A stretch of 64,000 nucleotides of DNA from an uncultured Chlamydia sp. (GCA_946127115.1 CAMGYI010000002.1:62001-126000), one strand, 5' to 3'. Counted from the first letter of the stretch, positions 1-10,489 are shown. Program-made: numbers and translations. The notes: generated by a model not told the origin, from the sequence alone.

Positions 1-1272
1 AAAGAAGCTCTCCTCCCTGAGGAAGGTGCAAAATACAAGCCTTTTGAAGTTTCAATAGCAATAAAAAAAGTCACTGCCCACCACATGCGGCAAATGATCC
101 TCAAGGAAAAGAAACGGTGTGACGGTCGAGGAACCTCCGATGTCCGCCAGGTTTGGGTCGAAATGGGACTCCTTCCTCGAACACATGGCAGCACACTATT
201 CACTCGTGGTGAAACGCAGTCGATTGCTGTCTGTACCCTCGGTGGTGAGTCAATGGGCCAACGTTATGAAACTCTTGATTATTCTGACGGGCTTCGTAAC
301 TTTTATCTCCAGTACTCCTTTCCACCCTACTCAGTGGGTGAAGTGGGACGGATGGGTACTCCTGGAAGGCGAGAAGTAGGACACGGGAAGCTGGCCGAAC
401 GCTCGCTTCAAGCGATCATCCCTAAAAAAGATTCATTCCCCTATACCATTCGTCTAGAGTCTAATGTCACAGAGTCTAACGGTTCCTCTTCAATGGCCTC
501 CGTTTGTGGTGGATGTCTGTCCATGATGGAAGCTGGTGTTCCAATCAAGCGCCCGATCGCGGGTATTGCAATGGGACTGATTCTAGAAGAAGGAAACTAC
601 GCGATCCTCTCTGACATCCTAGGAATGGAAGATGCTCTTGGCGATATGGACTTTAAAATCGCTGGAGATGACAAGGGAATTACTGCCTTCCAACTGGATA
701 TTAAGGTTGAAGGAATCAATAAGCAAATTATGAAAGTTGCGCTTGCTCAAGCAAAAGAAGGACGTATTCACATCCTTAATAAAATGCTCGAAGCTTGCCC
801 GAAATCAAAAGATGATTTGTCACAATATGCGCCTCGGATTGAAACCATTAAGGTCAAGCCAAGCCAAATCGGTACGATTATTGGCCCCGGGGGAAAGCAA
901 ATTCGCGCAATTGTTGAAGAGACTGGTGTCGACATTAATATTGATGATGACGGCTATGTGAGCATCGCCTCTAACTCTGCTGAAGGAATGGCCCGAGCAC
1001 GTCAAATCGTCCACGATCTTACAGCAGAGGCTGAGGTTGGTAAGACCTACAAAGGAAAAGTCGTCACGATTAAAGACTTTGGTCTCTTCGTTGCTTTTCT
1101 AAATGTTCAGGGGCTCTGCCATATCTCAGAAATTGCTCATGAGCGCGTCAATAATATTGACAATTACTTCAAAGAAGGTGATGAAATTGAGGTGAAAGTC
1201 CTTGATATTGATCGCAACGGAAAAATCCGCCTTAGCCGCAAAGCCCTTCTTGAAGCACCCGCTGCAAATTAA
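1..1272 (+). CDS. pnp: Polyribonucleotide nucleotidyltransferase (PNPase), 3' part
   Basis: Phosphorolytic 3'-5' exoribonuclease of mRNA decay. The reading frame is open from base 1, so the gene starts upstream of the window; about 423 codons are visible of a usual ~700. In order one sees the second RNase PH domain (RCDGRGTSDVR near its start, the D-containing MDFKIAGDDKG segment), a KH domain with the GxxG loop in IIGPGGKQIR, and a C-terminal S1 domain (GKVVTIKDFGLFV to GKIRLSRKAL). All parts match the family well and the C-terminus is complete. The next gene, ftsH, lies 598 bp away on the other strand, the pnp/ftsH neighbourhood I remember from Chlamydia. The identification is secure; the first half cannot be judged. 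Confidence 0.97.
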   Translation, partial: KEALLPEEGAKYKPFEVSIAIKKVTAHHMRQMILKEKKRCDGRGTSDVRQVWVEMGLLPRTHGSTLFTRGETQSIAVCTLGGESMGQRYETLDYSDGLRNFYLQYSFPPYSVGEVGRMGTPGRREVGHGKLAERSLQAIIPKKDSFPYTIRLESNVTESNGSSSMASVCGGCLSMMEAGVPIKRPIAGIAMGLILEEGNYAILSDILGMEDALGDMDFKIAGDDKGITAFQLDIKVEGINKQIMKVALAQAKEGRIHILNKMLEACPKSKDDLSQYAPRIETIKVKPSQIGTIIGPGGKQIRAIVEETGVDINIDDDGYVSIASNSAEGMARARQIVHDLTAEAEVGKTYKGKVVTIKDFGLFVAFLNVQGLCHISEIAHERVNNIDNYFKEGDEIEVKVLDIDRNGKIRLSRKALLEAPAAN

Positions 1273-1870
1273 ACATCCTTCTCTTCCTACCTCTTAAAGG
1301 AAGGAGATGCCCGGGGGGGGACTACTTAACAGCTTGAGAATAGACGTGTATCGCTGTTTTCTGTTAGCTCCTGCTTCTTTTAAGAAGATTCTAACGAAGC
1401 TTCTCCACAGACTAGCACCCGGGATGTCCTCGGACTAGAGTATTTTCGGGAAAAATGCTACACGTCCGTTGAGCTCTCGTATCTACAGTGGAGGAAATCC
1501 TTTCCATTATATAAATTAAAAAATTGTATTGTATGTGTATTTATTCGCATCTCTTCCCACCTTTTGTTTGGAAAGTGTCTAGGTTTTTTAAAAACTCACA
1601 CCTAGAAGAAGGAGTTTGAGGACGCGAGATTTTTCGTATAGGCACTGATCTTCCTACAGGAGAGGGTAGGTCTACACTTTTTGGTCGATGATAGAGAATC
1701 ACTTCGAAAACGATCACAAAATATGCGAGAGAAATTAAATATTTGAGCTTCTTTCTATACCAACACCTTTAATTTGGCGAAAGTGGTACCTCAGAATAAA
1801 ATAAAAGTTAATCTTTTGACATTAAAACTATTCCGTAGAGAAGATAATAGTGCGAAAGAGCAAGTAAATT
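1273..1870. other. Long intergenic gap between pnp and ftsH
   Basis: This gap separates the convergent 3' ends of pnp and ftsH. No credible coding frame was found on either strand. It begins with a segment that resembles another one near 32.3 kb (listed as a repeat) and has a run of eight G at 1313-1320. A small inverted pair (CTTCCT at 1284 and AGGAAG at about 1298) follows the pnp stop and could help termination, but no T-tract follows it. The rest looks like decayed sequence without recognisable protein traces. Confidence 0.5.
1287..1346 (+). repeat. Short dispersed repeat, copy A (partner at 32.3 kb)
   Basis: The segment shares the blocks TAAAGGAAGGAGA and CTTAACAG..(T/C)GAGAATAGA, in the same order and nearly the same spacing, with 32314-32367. 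Copy A has an extra G-rich stretch between the blocks. The hairpin-like start and the intergenic sites, one beside a decayed transposase, suggest mobile-element termini, perhaps of the IS200/IS605 type. That origin is an inference. Confidence 0.5.
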
Positions 1871-4693
1871 CTAAACTCCCTGAGGCGCAGGCCCTAGATC
1901 TTCACCTTTTTTTGATAATTCATCATCATCTGAAGGCGGTGGTGGTGGAATCTTGCAATGAGCTTCAATCATTGCTTTGAGCTTTTCTCTCTTCTTCTCC
2001 GCATCCCAGCTGCCATCCATAATCGCATGAACATCTTCTTTATCCAAGGATTCGAACTCAATGAGCATATCTGTCATGAGTTGGACTTTGTCTTTTTTCT
2101 CATCGAGAATCTTATTTGCAAAAGCATTCGCTTCCTCGAGAAGTCTGCGCACTTCTGAATCAATTTGCTTCGCCGTTTCTTCAGAGTAGTTCTTCGAAGA
2201 TTGCCCCGGCATCATATAACTTCCTTCATCAGACCGTTCGTCGTAGGCAACAGGACCGAGTGCTGTGTTCATCCCCCATTGGCACACCATGCTTCTTGCA
2301 AGCTTGGTTGCTTGAGAAATATCCATCTGAGCACCACTTGAGATGTCTCCAACGAAGAGATTCTCAGCGACCCGTCCGCCCATCAAAACAGCGAGGCGAT
2401 CAATGAGTTCTTTTCTCCAGTAGCTAACCTTGTTCTTCTCAGGAACAAAATGGGTCGCCCCAAGGGAAAACCCTCGAGGGATAATCGTAACTTTTTCAAT
2501 AGGATCTCCCCTCTCAACACTCAGACCAACAACGGCGTGCCCTGATTCATGAAAGGCTGTATGGAGTTTTTCTTTTTCATCGAGTTCTAAACTGCGCCTT
2601 TCTTTTCCATATTTCACTTTATCGCAGGCATCAAGAGTATCTTGGTGGGTCACAGCGCTGCGCTCTTTACCTGCTGCTAACAGTGCAGCCTCGTTTAAAA
2701 TATTCATTAGATCGGCCCCTGAAGACCCAGGAGTTGCTCTAGCAACATCCATAAGATCTACATCCGTATCGAGCTTAATCTTTCTAGCATGAACCTTCAA
2801 TATCTCGAAACGCCCTTTAATATCGGGAAGATCAAGAATCACATTTCGATCAAATCGACCAGGTCTAAGAAGTGCTTTGTCAAGAACGTCTGGACGGTTC
2901 GTTGCAGCCATTAAGATGACTCCTTCATTGGTATCAAATCCATCCATTTCAACAAGTAACTGGTTCAAAGTCTGCTCTCTTTCATCGTGTCCACCACCAA
3001 TTCCAGCGCCGCGGTGACGTCCTACAGCATCAATCTCATCAATAAAGACAATACAAGGAGCATTCTTCTTCGCTTGGCCAAAGAGGTCTCGAATCCGGCT
3101 TGCACCAACGCCCACAAACATCTCAACAAAATCGGAGCCTGAAATCGAGAAGAAGGGACGATCTGCCTCTCCAGCTACCGCTTTTGCAATCAAGGTTTTT
3201 CCTGTCCCTGGAGGACCAATCAATAGAACCCCTTTAGGAATTCGGGCACCAAGTGCGGTAAATTTCGAAGGGTCTTTCAGAAAGTCAACAACTTCCTGAA
3301 GCTCTTCTTTGGCTTCTACAACCCCCGCAACATCTTTAAAAGTCATTTTGTGCATGTTCTTATTAAGCATTTTTGCTGGTGACTTTCCAAAGTTCATCGC
3401 ACCACCTGATCCCATTCCCTTCATTTGTCTTGAAAAGATGAAATATAGAACAAGGAGGACAATGACGACTGGAAAGATTGTCAAGAAAATATAACTCAAA
3501 TAATTTGGTGAAGGTTCCTGACTCTTAAAGGTCTTTTCTAACACAAGGTTACGCGGCTGATCAGGCGCCTTGAAAAGAGTCCCTGTATTCCCAGCAAATG
3601 CTTCCCATTCTTTCTTCCCTTGAGCAAACCAAAGGGAAAATGCTTCAGGAGTTTGTCTCTCCAAGGCCTTCGTTGAAAGCTCCTTATTATTAAAAAACCA
3701 AGTCACATCGGAAACACTCTGTCGGGCTTTATTCAGCTGCGCTTCATTATTATCCAAAGCAACAAAGGTCTCTTGATATTGGTTAAGATCAACCATATAG
3801 TTTCGAACGCTTCGCAATTCCAATAAAGAAACATGATTTTCAGATTTCAAGAGATCTAAGGTAATTTGATTAAGTATGACAAGACCCGACTGATACGCCG
3901 CTAAGGCCTCTTCGGTGCTCTTATTGCTTTTAAGTACTTGGCCAACATTGGTTTCAGCAGAACGAAGTTCTTGTTTCATCATTTCACTTCCAATGCCTAG
4001 AGTCGGAGATTTATAACTTTGAATGAGTTTTTCAACATGCTCGCCAAATCCTCTAGTCGCGTCAGTTGAAGGGGTTTGAGAAACGGCGCGGTACTCTGCT
4101 TGCAAGTCGGTCAAACTCATCTCCCTCTTTTCAGGAAGAGAATAGATTACAACACTGTTCTGCCTCTCTTGAGTATCATGGAAAGAACTGACAACACTAA
4201 ATCCCCCTTTAGGGATAGGTGTGCCACTTAAAATGATGAATCGCTCAGCAGCTCCACGAACATTTTGCTGCAACGAAGAGAGGTTCATGGAGAGTTCGTC
4301 TTTTCTTTCAGCGAGTTCGTGATTCTCATTAAGGAGTTCGAGATAGCGGTACCGAGACTTGGAATCGTCACTAAGGCGCTCCTTAAATTTTCCCGTAAAG
4401 GTCACCAGGTTATCATTTTGGGCAATCTTTCGACTATCATCTTTATGAATTAAATCAAGATTGACCAAGTGCTCCACTTGGTGGCTAAACGAAACCTTTC
4501 CCCCTTTATCACTCGACAAGTTTTGTACTGTCAAAATGACTAAGATGGCGGCCAATAGAAATAATAAGAACCCACCAGGAAAACGTTTCCTTGGTTCTTG
4601 TGGTTTTTCAGGCTGATCCATCCGCTTCTTAAATGTATTCTTGAGAGACCGAAAATCTTTCTTCGGCCCTTTAATTTTTTTTATTACTGACAT
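1871..4693 (-). CDS. ftsH: ATP-dependent zinc metalloprotease FtsH, with enlarged periplasmic domain
   Basis: Membrane-anchored AAA+ protease that degrades misfolded and regulatory membrane proteins. The 940 residues show TM1 (about 42-58), a periplasmic region of about 340 residues, TM2 (about 399-421), then the AAA module with Walker A GPPGTGKT (493-500), Walker B IVFIDEID (548-555) and the second region of homology [18 protein letters not shown] (599-616). The zinc protease motif HESGH is at 715-719. Escherichia coli FtsH has about 644 residues and only about 70 in the periplasm, so most of the extra length is the periplasmic insert. An AAGGAAT ribosome-binding site precedes the ATG. TilS follows upstream on the same strand after about 120 bp, as in Chlamydia. 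Identification is certain; the role of the insert is unknown. Confidence 0.97.
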   Translation of the reverse strand: MSVIKKIKGPKKDFRSLKNTFKKRMDQPEKPQEPRKRFPGGFLLFLLAAILVILTVQNLSSDKGGKVSFSHQVEHLVNLDLIHKDDSRKIAQNDNLVTFTGKFKERLSDDSKSRYRYLELLNENHELAERKDELSMNLSSLQQNVRGAAERFIILSGTPIPKGGFSVVSSFHDTQERQNSVVIYSLPEKREMSLTDLQAEYRAVSQTPSTDATRGFGEHVEKLIQSYKSPTLGIGSEMMKQELRSAETNVGQVLKSNKSTEEALAAYQSGLVILNQITLDLLKSENHVSLLELRSVRNYMVDLNQYQETFVALDNNEAQLNKARQSVSDVTWFFNNKELSTKALERQTPEAFSLWFAQGKKEWEAFAGNTGTLFKAPDQPRNLVLEKTFKSQEPSPNYLSYIFLTIFPVVIVLLVLYFIFSRQMKGMGSGGAMNFGKSPAKMLNKNMHKMTFKDVAGVVEAKEELQEVVDFLKDPSKFTALGARIPKGVLLIGPPGTGKTLIAKAVAGEADRPFFSISGSDFVEMFVGVGASRIRDLFGQAKKNAPCIVFIDEIDAVGRHRGAGIGGGHDEREQTLNQLLVEMDGFDTNEGVILMAATNRPDVLDKALLRPGRFDRNVILDLPDIKGRFEILKVHARKIKLDTDVDLMDVARATPGSSGADLMNILNEAALLAAGKERSAVTHQDTLDACDKVKYGKERRSLELDEKEKLHTAFHESGHAVVGLSVERGDPIEKVTIIPRGFSLGATHFVPEKNKVSYWRKELIDRLAVLMGGRVAENLFVGDISSGAQMDISQATKLARSMVCQWGMNTALGPVAYDERSDEGSYMMPGQSSKNYSEETAKQIDSEVRRLLEEANAFANKILDEKKDKVQLMTDMLIEFESLDKEDVHAIMDGSWDAEKKREKLKAMIEAHCKIPPPPPSDDDELSKKGEDLGPAPQGV

Positions 4694-4812
4694 GGAAATT
4701 CCTTAGCAACCCAAAAAGTTTCGTTAATCACAAAAACACCTCAACATCAAGCCTTAGCAATTCGTCTATTTTAAATTATTTTCCTTTTTCTGTGTAGAAT
4801 TATATAAATATT

Positions 4813-6030
4813 TCACAGTAAAATATTTAAGTTTTCCCCGGTGAGACTATCTCCCACAACCTCATCCTCTTTCGTAAAAATTGGAGCCTTATCATAAAAG
4901 AATGAAGGAACATGGTGCGCTGCAAACCACTTTTTCAATTTTCTTTTAATAAGCGGCTCGATATCCGACAGCCTTTTTAGAGAAACACCGTCTTCAATTT
5001 TAATCTTTCCCTGCCAAAACTCTTTCCAACCTCCATTTTTCCCTTCTGTCCAGAGCTCACTTTTTTCAAAAAAGTCAGGAAAAGGATTCTGATAGATGAA
5101 CAGGTGCGATCGAGTCACTTGAAAGGCCACTCTACCCACTTGAATTAGACGTGAACAGCGGCGCTCTCTAATGAGTTTCATAAGTACCTCTAAAGCGTCG
5201 TGTGAAAAGGGAGCCATCCCTTTCAAATAGTATTTAAGTTCGACGGCGTGAACCCCCTGTTCTAAATCAAGATAAGCACCAAAAGGGCCGTAAACCAGTT
5301 TTTTTTCAATCTCTTCCCCTTTTTCATCGAAATAGTCGGCAAGTTCTTGGCACATTTTCCCAATCCTTGCAAAATTCCCCTCCATTCTCTTTCCAAAAAT
5401 TTCTTCCAGAGTCGGAAAAAGGGTTTCTCTCATTCTGGAACGGAGGTATTTGAGATCTTTATTAGTAGGGTCTTCAAAGTAGTGGAGTTTTTTTTTGTGA
5501 AGGTAGACAAGGAGATCTTTCTTCTTTATGGAGAGAAGAGGCCTCCACACGGAAAGATTTTCAATGGACCGTTCAGCATATAGCCCCCCGAGTCCTCGCA
5601 ACCCCGCCCCTTCTGCAACTCGTTTGAATACTGTTTCGGCATGATCGCCACTGTGGTGAGCTAGAAGAAGGGCTTGATAATGATGCTCTGTATGAAGAGT
5701 GAGGAAGAATCTCAACCTTTCGTTTCTACAACGATTTTCAAGGTCTCCTTCCTCCATCTTTTCTAATCGACAGAGATGAAAAGGGAGTGAATGTTGCACA
5801 GCAACTCGACGGAGCAACTCTGCCTCTTTTCTACTTTCTACGCGCCATCCATGATCAACATGGGCTACATGGAGAGAAAAATCGAGTTCCTTTTTGGCTT
5901 CCATGAGAAAATTGAGCAACGCCATAGAATCTGGACCTCCCGAAAGCCCCAGAAGAAGTGTCCCCCCCTTCTTTAATCGGGGGGTGAGAAAATCTTTTAC
6001 AATACGATCGTACATCGCTTCTTTCGGCAA
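4813..6030 (-). CDS. tilS: tRNA(Ile)-lysidine synthase
   Basis: Modifies C34 of the AUA-reading tRNA-Ile to lysidine using ATP and lysine, an essential decoding step in the cytoplasm. The PP-loop SGGPDS (residues 30-35) sits in LLGLSGGPDSMALL, followed by the family segments HVDHGWR and LLLAHHSGDHAET. At 405 aa it is longer than the TilS I remember from Chlamydia trachomatis. The C-terminal part (KRKLKKWFAAHHVP... DEVVGD) resembles the TilS C-terminal domain. It is transcribed away from lptF, with only 55 bp between the two starts, so the promoters must be compact or overlapping. Confidence 0.93.
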   Translation of the reverse strand: MPKEAMYDRIVKDFLTPRLKKGGTLLLGLSGGPDSMALLNFLMEAKKELDFSLHVAHVDHGWRVESRKEAELLRRVAVQHSLPFHLCRLEKMEEGDLENRCRNERLRFFLTLHTEHHYQALLLAHHSGDHAETVFKRVAEGAGLRGLGGLYAERSIENLSVWRPLLSIKKKDLLVYLHKKKLHYFEDPTNKDLKYLRSRMRETLFPTLEEIFGKRMEGNFARIGKMCQELADYFDEKGEEIEKKLVYGPFGAYLDLEQGVHAVELKYYLKGMAPFSHDALEVLMKLIRERRCSRLIQVGRVAFQVTRSHLFIYQNPFPDFFEKSELWTEGKNGGWKEFWQGKIKIEDGVSLKRLSDIEPLIKRKLKKWFAAHHVPSFFYDKAPIFTKEDEVVGDSLTGENLNILL

Positions 6031-6085
6031 AAAAGAAATTAGGATACACTTAAGAGGGATTTATTTTGCATGAATAAGGTAATGA

Positions 6086-7177
6086 ATGCCCCTTGTATGG
6101 CGATTGCTCCTTCGCAATTATTTTCAAGTTTTCTTCTTATGTGTCGTTGGGTTCATCTCCGTCCTCCTTGTCACACGGGTTCAGGAAATTGCGCGCCTTG
6201 CTGCCTTAGACTCTCATTTAGAGAAGATTTTCCTCTTTACCCTCTTTCAAATCCCCTATATCCTCCCTATTGCGATTCCAATTTCTGGGTTAATTTCAGC
6301 AATTCTTCTTTTTCAACGCCTTTCCCATACCCAAGAACTCACCGCCTTTCGAGCCTCTGGAATCGGAGTCAAAACATTGGGAACGCCCTTGCTTATGGCT
6401 GCCTTCCTTCTTTCTGTCGTGAATTTTGCAATTGTCGCAGAAGTTACTCCAAGATGTCGCCATATCTCCCATAACTTGATCCAAAGCGCAGCAACCATTA
6501 ACCCTCTATTTTTGATGAAAAAGTCTAAAATGCTCAAACTGCAAGATTCTTATGTCGACATGAAGATGACTCATTTGGGAAGAGAAGCTAAAGACATTAT
6601 CTTTGCAGTCAAAAATGAATCAAATGACCGCATTAGTTTAATGACAGCAAAAAAATTTACTGTTGATGACAATTTGATGACAGGAAGTCAAGTAACCATC
6701 ATCTCTAATGTCACTGAGGAGACTGATTTTTTTGACAGCTTAATCATCGAAAACCAAGAGCTGGTGTCGACTTCTGCCTCAGCCCTTTCAAGTCTCATGA
6801 AAAAAAATACCCACAGGTTAGGAATGGAACACCTTCCGATGACAACACTCCTACATACGTTTTCCGACTCAAACGCAAAAGTGAAGAGCATAAAGCGGGC
6901 GAAATTTGAGTTTTGTCGCCGCATTTTTTTTCCATCGATTACGTTTGCTTTTACTCTCTTAGGCTTTTCCTTGGGAATGCAAATTGGACGGGGGCGGAAG
7001 AAAACGGGGCTTTATTGGGCAGTCCTCCTCTCAGGATTTACTTTTATATGTTCAATCGCCGCAAAATCATTCCAACTTTCTCCTCATAAGGTCATTTTCT
7101 TTTATTCTCTTCCTCTGCCGATCCTTTTCTTTGCCTCGTATTGGTTTCAAAAACGAATCCTAGGAGGAATTGAGTGA
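6086..7177 (+). CDS. lptF: LPS export permease, YjgP/YjgQ family (LptF position)
   Basis: One of the two inner-membrane permeases of the LptB2FG transporter that lifts lipopolysaccharide from the inner membrane. The 363 residues have the family pattern: a TM cluster at the N-terminus (FFLCVVGFISVLLV, LPIAIPISGLISAILLF), the RLSHTQELTAFRASGIG loop, a soluble beta-rich middle and three C-terminal TM helices. The stop overlaps the next gene by 4 bp (ATGA), so the two permeases are translationally coupled, as expected for paired subunits. F and G cannot be told apart with certainty; the symbol follows gene order. Chlamydia has the same pair next to tilS. Confidence 0.88.
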   Translation: MPLVWRLLLRNYFQVFFLCVVGFISVLLVTRVQEIARLAALDSHLEKIFLFTLFQIPYILPIAIPISGLISAILLFQRLSHTQELTAFRASGIGVKTLGTPLLMAAFLLSVVNFAIVAEVTPRCRHISHNLIQSAATINPLFLMKKSKMLKLQDSYVDMKMTHLGREAKDIIFAVKNESNDRISLMTAKKFTVDDNLMTGSQVTIISNVTEETDFFDSLIIENQELVSTSASALSSLMKKNTHRLGMEHLPMTTLLHTFSDSNAKVKSIKRAKFEFCRRIFFPSITFAFTLLGFSLGMQIGRGRKKTGLYWAVLLSGFTFICSIAAKSFQLSPHKVIFFYSLPLPILFFASYWFQKRILGGIE

Positions 7178-8265
7178 TATTTACAAAACTTTGGCAACGC
7201 TATCTATTAAAAGAGATTCTCAAAAGTTTCTTCCTGTTTTTATTCTGCTTTTTCTTCTTATATGTATTGGTCGATTACTCAATGCACATGCAGGAAATTC
7301 TAAAGAATAAGAAAATCTTCTGGGGAGACTTGTCCATTTATTATGGAATGCTTTTCTCAAAACGGTGTGACCTCCTCCTCCCTCTCTCTTTGTTGATTTC
7401 GAGTATAAAGGTTCTAACAAGCTTGAATAAACGAAATGAACTCCTTGCATTTCAGGCAGCAGGGATCCCCATCCATCATCTCACTCGCCCCTTTTTTTTT
7501 GTAGGACTAATCTGCGTTGCACTAGGCTATTACAACTTTGAAATCCTAGCCCCGAAATCTCTCAACTATATCGATCATTTTGAACAAAAATACCTAAAGA
7601 AAAAAAAATCTCGCAAAAAAACTGAAACAGCTGTCCATGCTCTTCTCTTAGAAGATGGCACGCGCCTTTTATATCAATATTATGATACTAAAAAAAAAGA
7701 ATTTGTAGATATTTTTTTAGTGCAATCTCCAGATGAAATCTATCATATGAAAACACTTGGAGTTGAATCTCCTCACCCAATTGGAACCTTTGTCGATCAG
7801 ATGAAGCGAAATGAAAAAGGACAGATAGAAAAAGTCGCTTCCTTTCCAAAGTATGCTTTCGAGTCACTTTCTTTAAATTTTGACCTCCAGGACCATTTTG
7901 AAGAATCGATGGAGAACCGATCGATTACTCAGTTAGCAACTATGACTCTGAATAAAACTCGCCTCTTTCATGAAAACCGCTGGCTCGTTCATACGAATCT
8001 CTATTTCAAACTTTTTATGCCCTGGCTCCCCGTTCTGGTTCTGATTGGATTGATTCCCTTCTGCGTAGTTTCAAGTCGAACTCACCCAACATTTCTCATA
8101 TTTTCTTTAACAATTTTTGGATATATCGCCTTTTTTACTATCATGGATGGGTGTATCATTATGGGTGAGCTGCGGGTTCTTCCCCCATTTTGGGCAATCT
8201 TCACCCTTCCAATCGCTTTTTTCTTCATTTTTGGGCCCCGATTTATTAAAATGTGCATCAGATGA
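7174..8265 (+). CDS. lptG: LPS export permease, YjgP/YjgQ family (LptG position)
   Basis: Second permease of the Lpt exporter and partner of the preceding gene. It shows N-terminal TM helices (SFFLFLFCFFFLYVLVDY), the conserved LNKRNELLAFQAAGIP loop, a lysine-rich soluble middle region and a C-terminal TM bundle. Its 363 residues fit the family. It overlaps lptF by 4 bp and the following PAP2 gene by 13 bp, so the three genes form an envelope-lipid operon. No LptB ATPase is visible in the window. Confidence 0.88.
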   Translation: MIFTKLWQRYLLKEILKSFFLFLFCFFFLYVLVDYSMHMQEILKNKKIFWGDLSIYYGMLFSKRCDLLLPLSLLISSIKVLTSLNKRNELLAFQAAGIPIHHLTRPFFFVGLICVALGYYNFEILAPKSLNYIDHFEQKYLKKKKSRKKTETAVHALLLEDGTRLLYQYYDTKKKEFVDIFLVQSPDEIYHMKTLGVESPHPIGTFVDQMKRNEKGQIEKVASFPKYAFESLSLNFDLQDHFEESMENRSITQLATMTLNKTRLFHENRWLVHTNLYFKLFMPWLPVLVLIGLIPFCVVSSRTHPTFLIFSLTIFGYIAFFTIMDGCIIMGELRVLPPFWAIFTLPIAFFFIFGPRFIKMCIR

Positions 8266-8987
8266 ATTACAAAAAATTACTGATTCCCCCTATTCTAGTT
8301 CTTTTTGTTTATGTGAGTTGGTTTAATCCTCTGATCCGTATTTGGTGGGATGTCATTGATCTCAAGACATTTATGTTCCTTAATTCTTGGATTTACCATA
8401 GCACTTTTTGGCAAAACTTTTGGGCATTTACAGGACATCGCATCATGGATTGGATCCATGATCTTTTGATGTTCCTCTTTTTCTTTATCAATATCCTTTG
8501 CGCAGCAACTGCTTTTAAGAAACGGAAGATTGCGGAAATGATTTTTTCGGTTTTGTTTATCGCACTCGTGATTTGCATGGTCAATGGAATCCTTTTCACA
8601 GAGTTTATCCATGCTCCACGAAAAAGCCCTACAATGGTCGATAAAAGCGCCTTTCGCCTTTCTAGTGCTGTTGATTGGATTAAGGTTAAGGACCATTCTC
8701 GGAAAAGCTTTCCTGGGGATCATGCAACGACTGCCACTCTATTTACTTGTCTTATTTTCTATCTCATGGGGAAACGGGCGGGATTTATAGCCATTCTATA
8801 TGCGATCTTCTTTTGCCTACCCCGCCTGATTGCAGGAGCTCATTGGCTTACAGATAATTTAATCGGCAGCGCTTCGATAGCCATCCTAGTTTCCAGTCTT
8901 GCTTTTGGAACTCCCTTTGCTAACTGCTGTATTAACGGTATTGAAAAACTACTTACAAAGAGAAAAGAGCCATGTCCAAAGTCCTAG
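8253..8987 (+). CDS. PAP2-family membrane phosphatase
   Basis: Integral membrane phosphatase of the PAP2/acid phosphatase superfamily. The two C-terminal signature motifs are readable: SFPGDHA, the counterpart of the usual PSGH motif, and RLIAGAHWLTDNLIG, the counterpart of SRxxxxxHxxxD. Upstream Lys and Arg residues (KDHSRK) may bind phosphate. About six hydrophobic segments span 244 residues. SFPGDHA-type motifs occur in lipid A phosphatases and phosphotransferases. With the overlapping lptF-lptG genes upstream this suggests action on lipid A or undecaprenyl phosphates, but the substrate is inferred. It overlaps the following peptidase gene by 16 bp, so the operon continues. Confidence 0.8.
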   Translation: MHQMNYKKLLIPPILVLFVYVSWFNPLIRIWWDVIDLKTFMFLNSWIYHSTFWQNFWAFTGHRIMDWIHDLLMFLFFFINILCAATAFKKRKIAEMIFSVLFIALVICMVNGILFTEFIHAPRKSPTMVDKSAFRLSSAVDWIKVKDHSRKSFPGDHATTATLFTCLIFYLMGKRAGFIAILYAIFFCLPRLIAGAHWLTDNLIGSASIAILVSSLAFGTPFANCCINGIEKLLTKRKEPCPKS

Positions 8988-10489
8988 AAGATTATGAAAA
9001 ATTAAAGGATCGGGGAAAAGATCTTCGCCTACTTTCTTCGGTTTCTATGCTTCTGGAATGGGATCAAGAAACCTTTATGCCAAAGGATGGGATTGATTTT
9101 CGTGCAAGCCAAGTTGCGCTCATTACCTCTCTTCTCCACAAGGAAAAGACCAGTCCTGAGTACAAACATGCTCTTGAAAAATTGATTAACCTTGAATCTG
9201 GCAAAGTAAAATCTGATGTGCTTGATGGAAGAAAAAAGGCCTCCCTAAGAGAGCTCCGCTCTGACTTTCTTAAAGAAACAAAGCTTCCTAATACTTTTGT
9301 GAAAAAGCTTGCAAAAGCAACCTCCCAGGGTGTAAATGCTTGGCAAAAGGCCAAGAAAGATAATAATTACGAAGCCTTCTTCCCTCACCTGAAAGAGATC
9401 GTCGCTCTTCACAAAGAAAAAGCCGATTATCTTGGTTATGATGACCACCCCTACGATGCCCTATTAGATCTCTATGAGCCGGGGATGACTTCAAAGAAAC
9501 TCGACTCCCTTTTTGGAGTGCTGAAGCCTTTCTTGACCGACCTTACAAAAAAACTCTCTAAAAAAAGAGAAAAAACGGCCTTTCTTTCGGCTAACTATCC
9601 TTTGCATGAACAACAAAAGTTCAACCATTTTCTGCTGAAAAAAATGGGGGTGGATTTGGATAGAGCCCGTCTAGATTTTTCTGCCCACCCTTTTTGCACG
9701 GGTTTTAATCCTCATGATGTCCGCTTTACCACCTTCACAAGTACAACTTCTTTCTTCAATAACATCTTCGCCGTCCTCCATGAAGGGGGACATGCCCTCT
9801 ATGAACTTGCTCTCCCCTATGAAGACCTAGGAACACCCCTTGCTGACGCATGCTCTCTGGGTATTCACGAAAGCCAATCTCGCTGGTGGGAATGTTTTAT
9901 CGGACAAGGGCGCCCTTTATGGGAGTTTACCTTCCCCCATCTCAAAAAAGCTTTTCCAAAACAGCTTAAAGGGGTCACCCTCGACCACTTTATCAATGCG
10001 ATTAACCACGTGGAACCCTCTCTGATCCGTGTCTATGCTGACGAAGTGACTTACATCCTTCACATCATTATCCGTTATGAAATTGAAAGGGAATTTATTA
10101 CAGGATCAATCGACCTTGCTGAGCTTCCACGCATCTGGAATGAAAAGATGGAAGAGTCTCTTGGGATTGTCCCAAATACTGATGCCGATGGATGCCTCCA
10201 AGATATCCATTGGGCTTTTGGCCTGATCGGTTACTTTCCTACCTATGCCCTCGGAAATCTCTACTCCGGACAAATTTTCGAAACCTTCACACAAACTTTT
10301 CCAGACTACGCAACCTTTATAGCCAGTGGAGATCTCTGCTTCATCCAAAAATTTCTCCATGAAAAAATCCACCGCCATGGACGCGAGTTTCATTCCCTTA
10401 AGCTCATAGAAAACGTCACAGGATCCCCCCTTTCCGCTATGCCTTACATGCATTATCTAGACTCTAAGTATTCATTGTCTAAACTCTAA
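8972..10489 (+). CDS. M32-family metallocarboxypeptidase (Taq type)
   Basis: Zinc carboxypeptidase that removes C-terminal residues from peptides, presumably in the cytoplasm. The 505 residues are the normal family length. The zinc motif HEGGH is at 270-274, in AVLHEGGHALYE. The M32-typical HESQSRWWE follows about 30 residues later, with conserved HFINAINHVEPSLIRVYADEVTY. It overlaps the PAP2 gene by 16 bp and is probably the last gene of that operon, because a hairpin covers its stop codon. I do not remember this gene beside lptG in Chlamydia, so the position may be specific to this lineage. Confidence 0.93.
   Translation: MSKVLEDYEKLKDRGKDLRLLSSVSMLLEWDQETFMPKDGIDFRASQVALITSLLHKEKTSPEYKHALEKLINLESGKVKSDVLDGRKKASLRELRSDFLKETKLPNTFVKKLAKATSQGVNAWQKAKKDNNYEAFFPHLKEIVALHKEKADYLGYDDHPYDALLDLYEPGMTSKKLDSLFGVLKPFLTDLTKKLSKKREKTAFLSANYPLHEQQKFNHFLLKKMGVDLDRARLDFSAHPFCTGFNPHDVRFTTFTSTTSFFNNIFAVLHEGGHALYELALPYEDLGTPLADACSLGIHESQSRWWECFIGQGRPLWEFTFPHLKKAFPKQLKGVTLDHFINAINHVEPSLIRVYADEVTYILHIIIRYEIEREFITGSIDLAELPRIWNEKMEESLGIVPNTDADGCLQDIHWAFGLIGYFPTYALGNLYSGQIFETFTQTFPDYATFIASGDLCFIQKFLHEKIHRHGREFHSLKLIENVTGSPLSAMPYMHYLDSKYSLSKL

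Noticed and set aside
1313-1320. Run of eight G as a possible phase-variation tract
   Set aside because: No coding frame or promoter runs through it; it lies between convergent genes.
8295-8723. Long antisense frame over the PAP2 gene
   Set aside because: The plus-strand gene has clear PAP2 motifs; the antisense frame has none.
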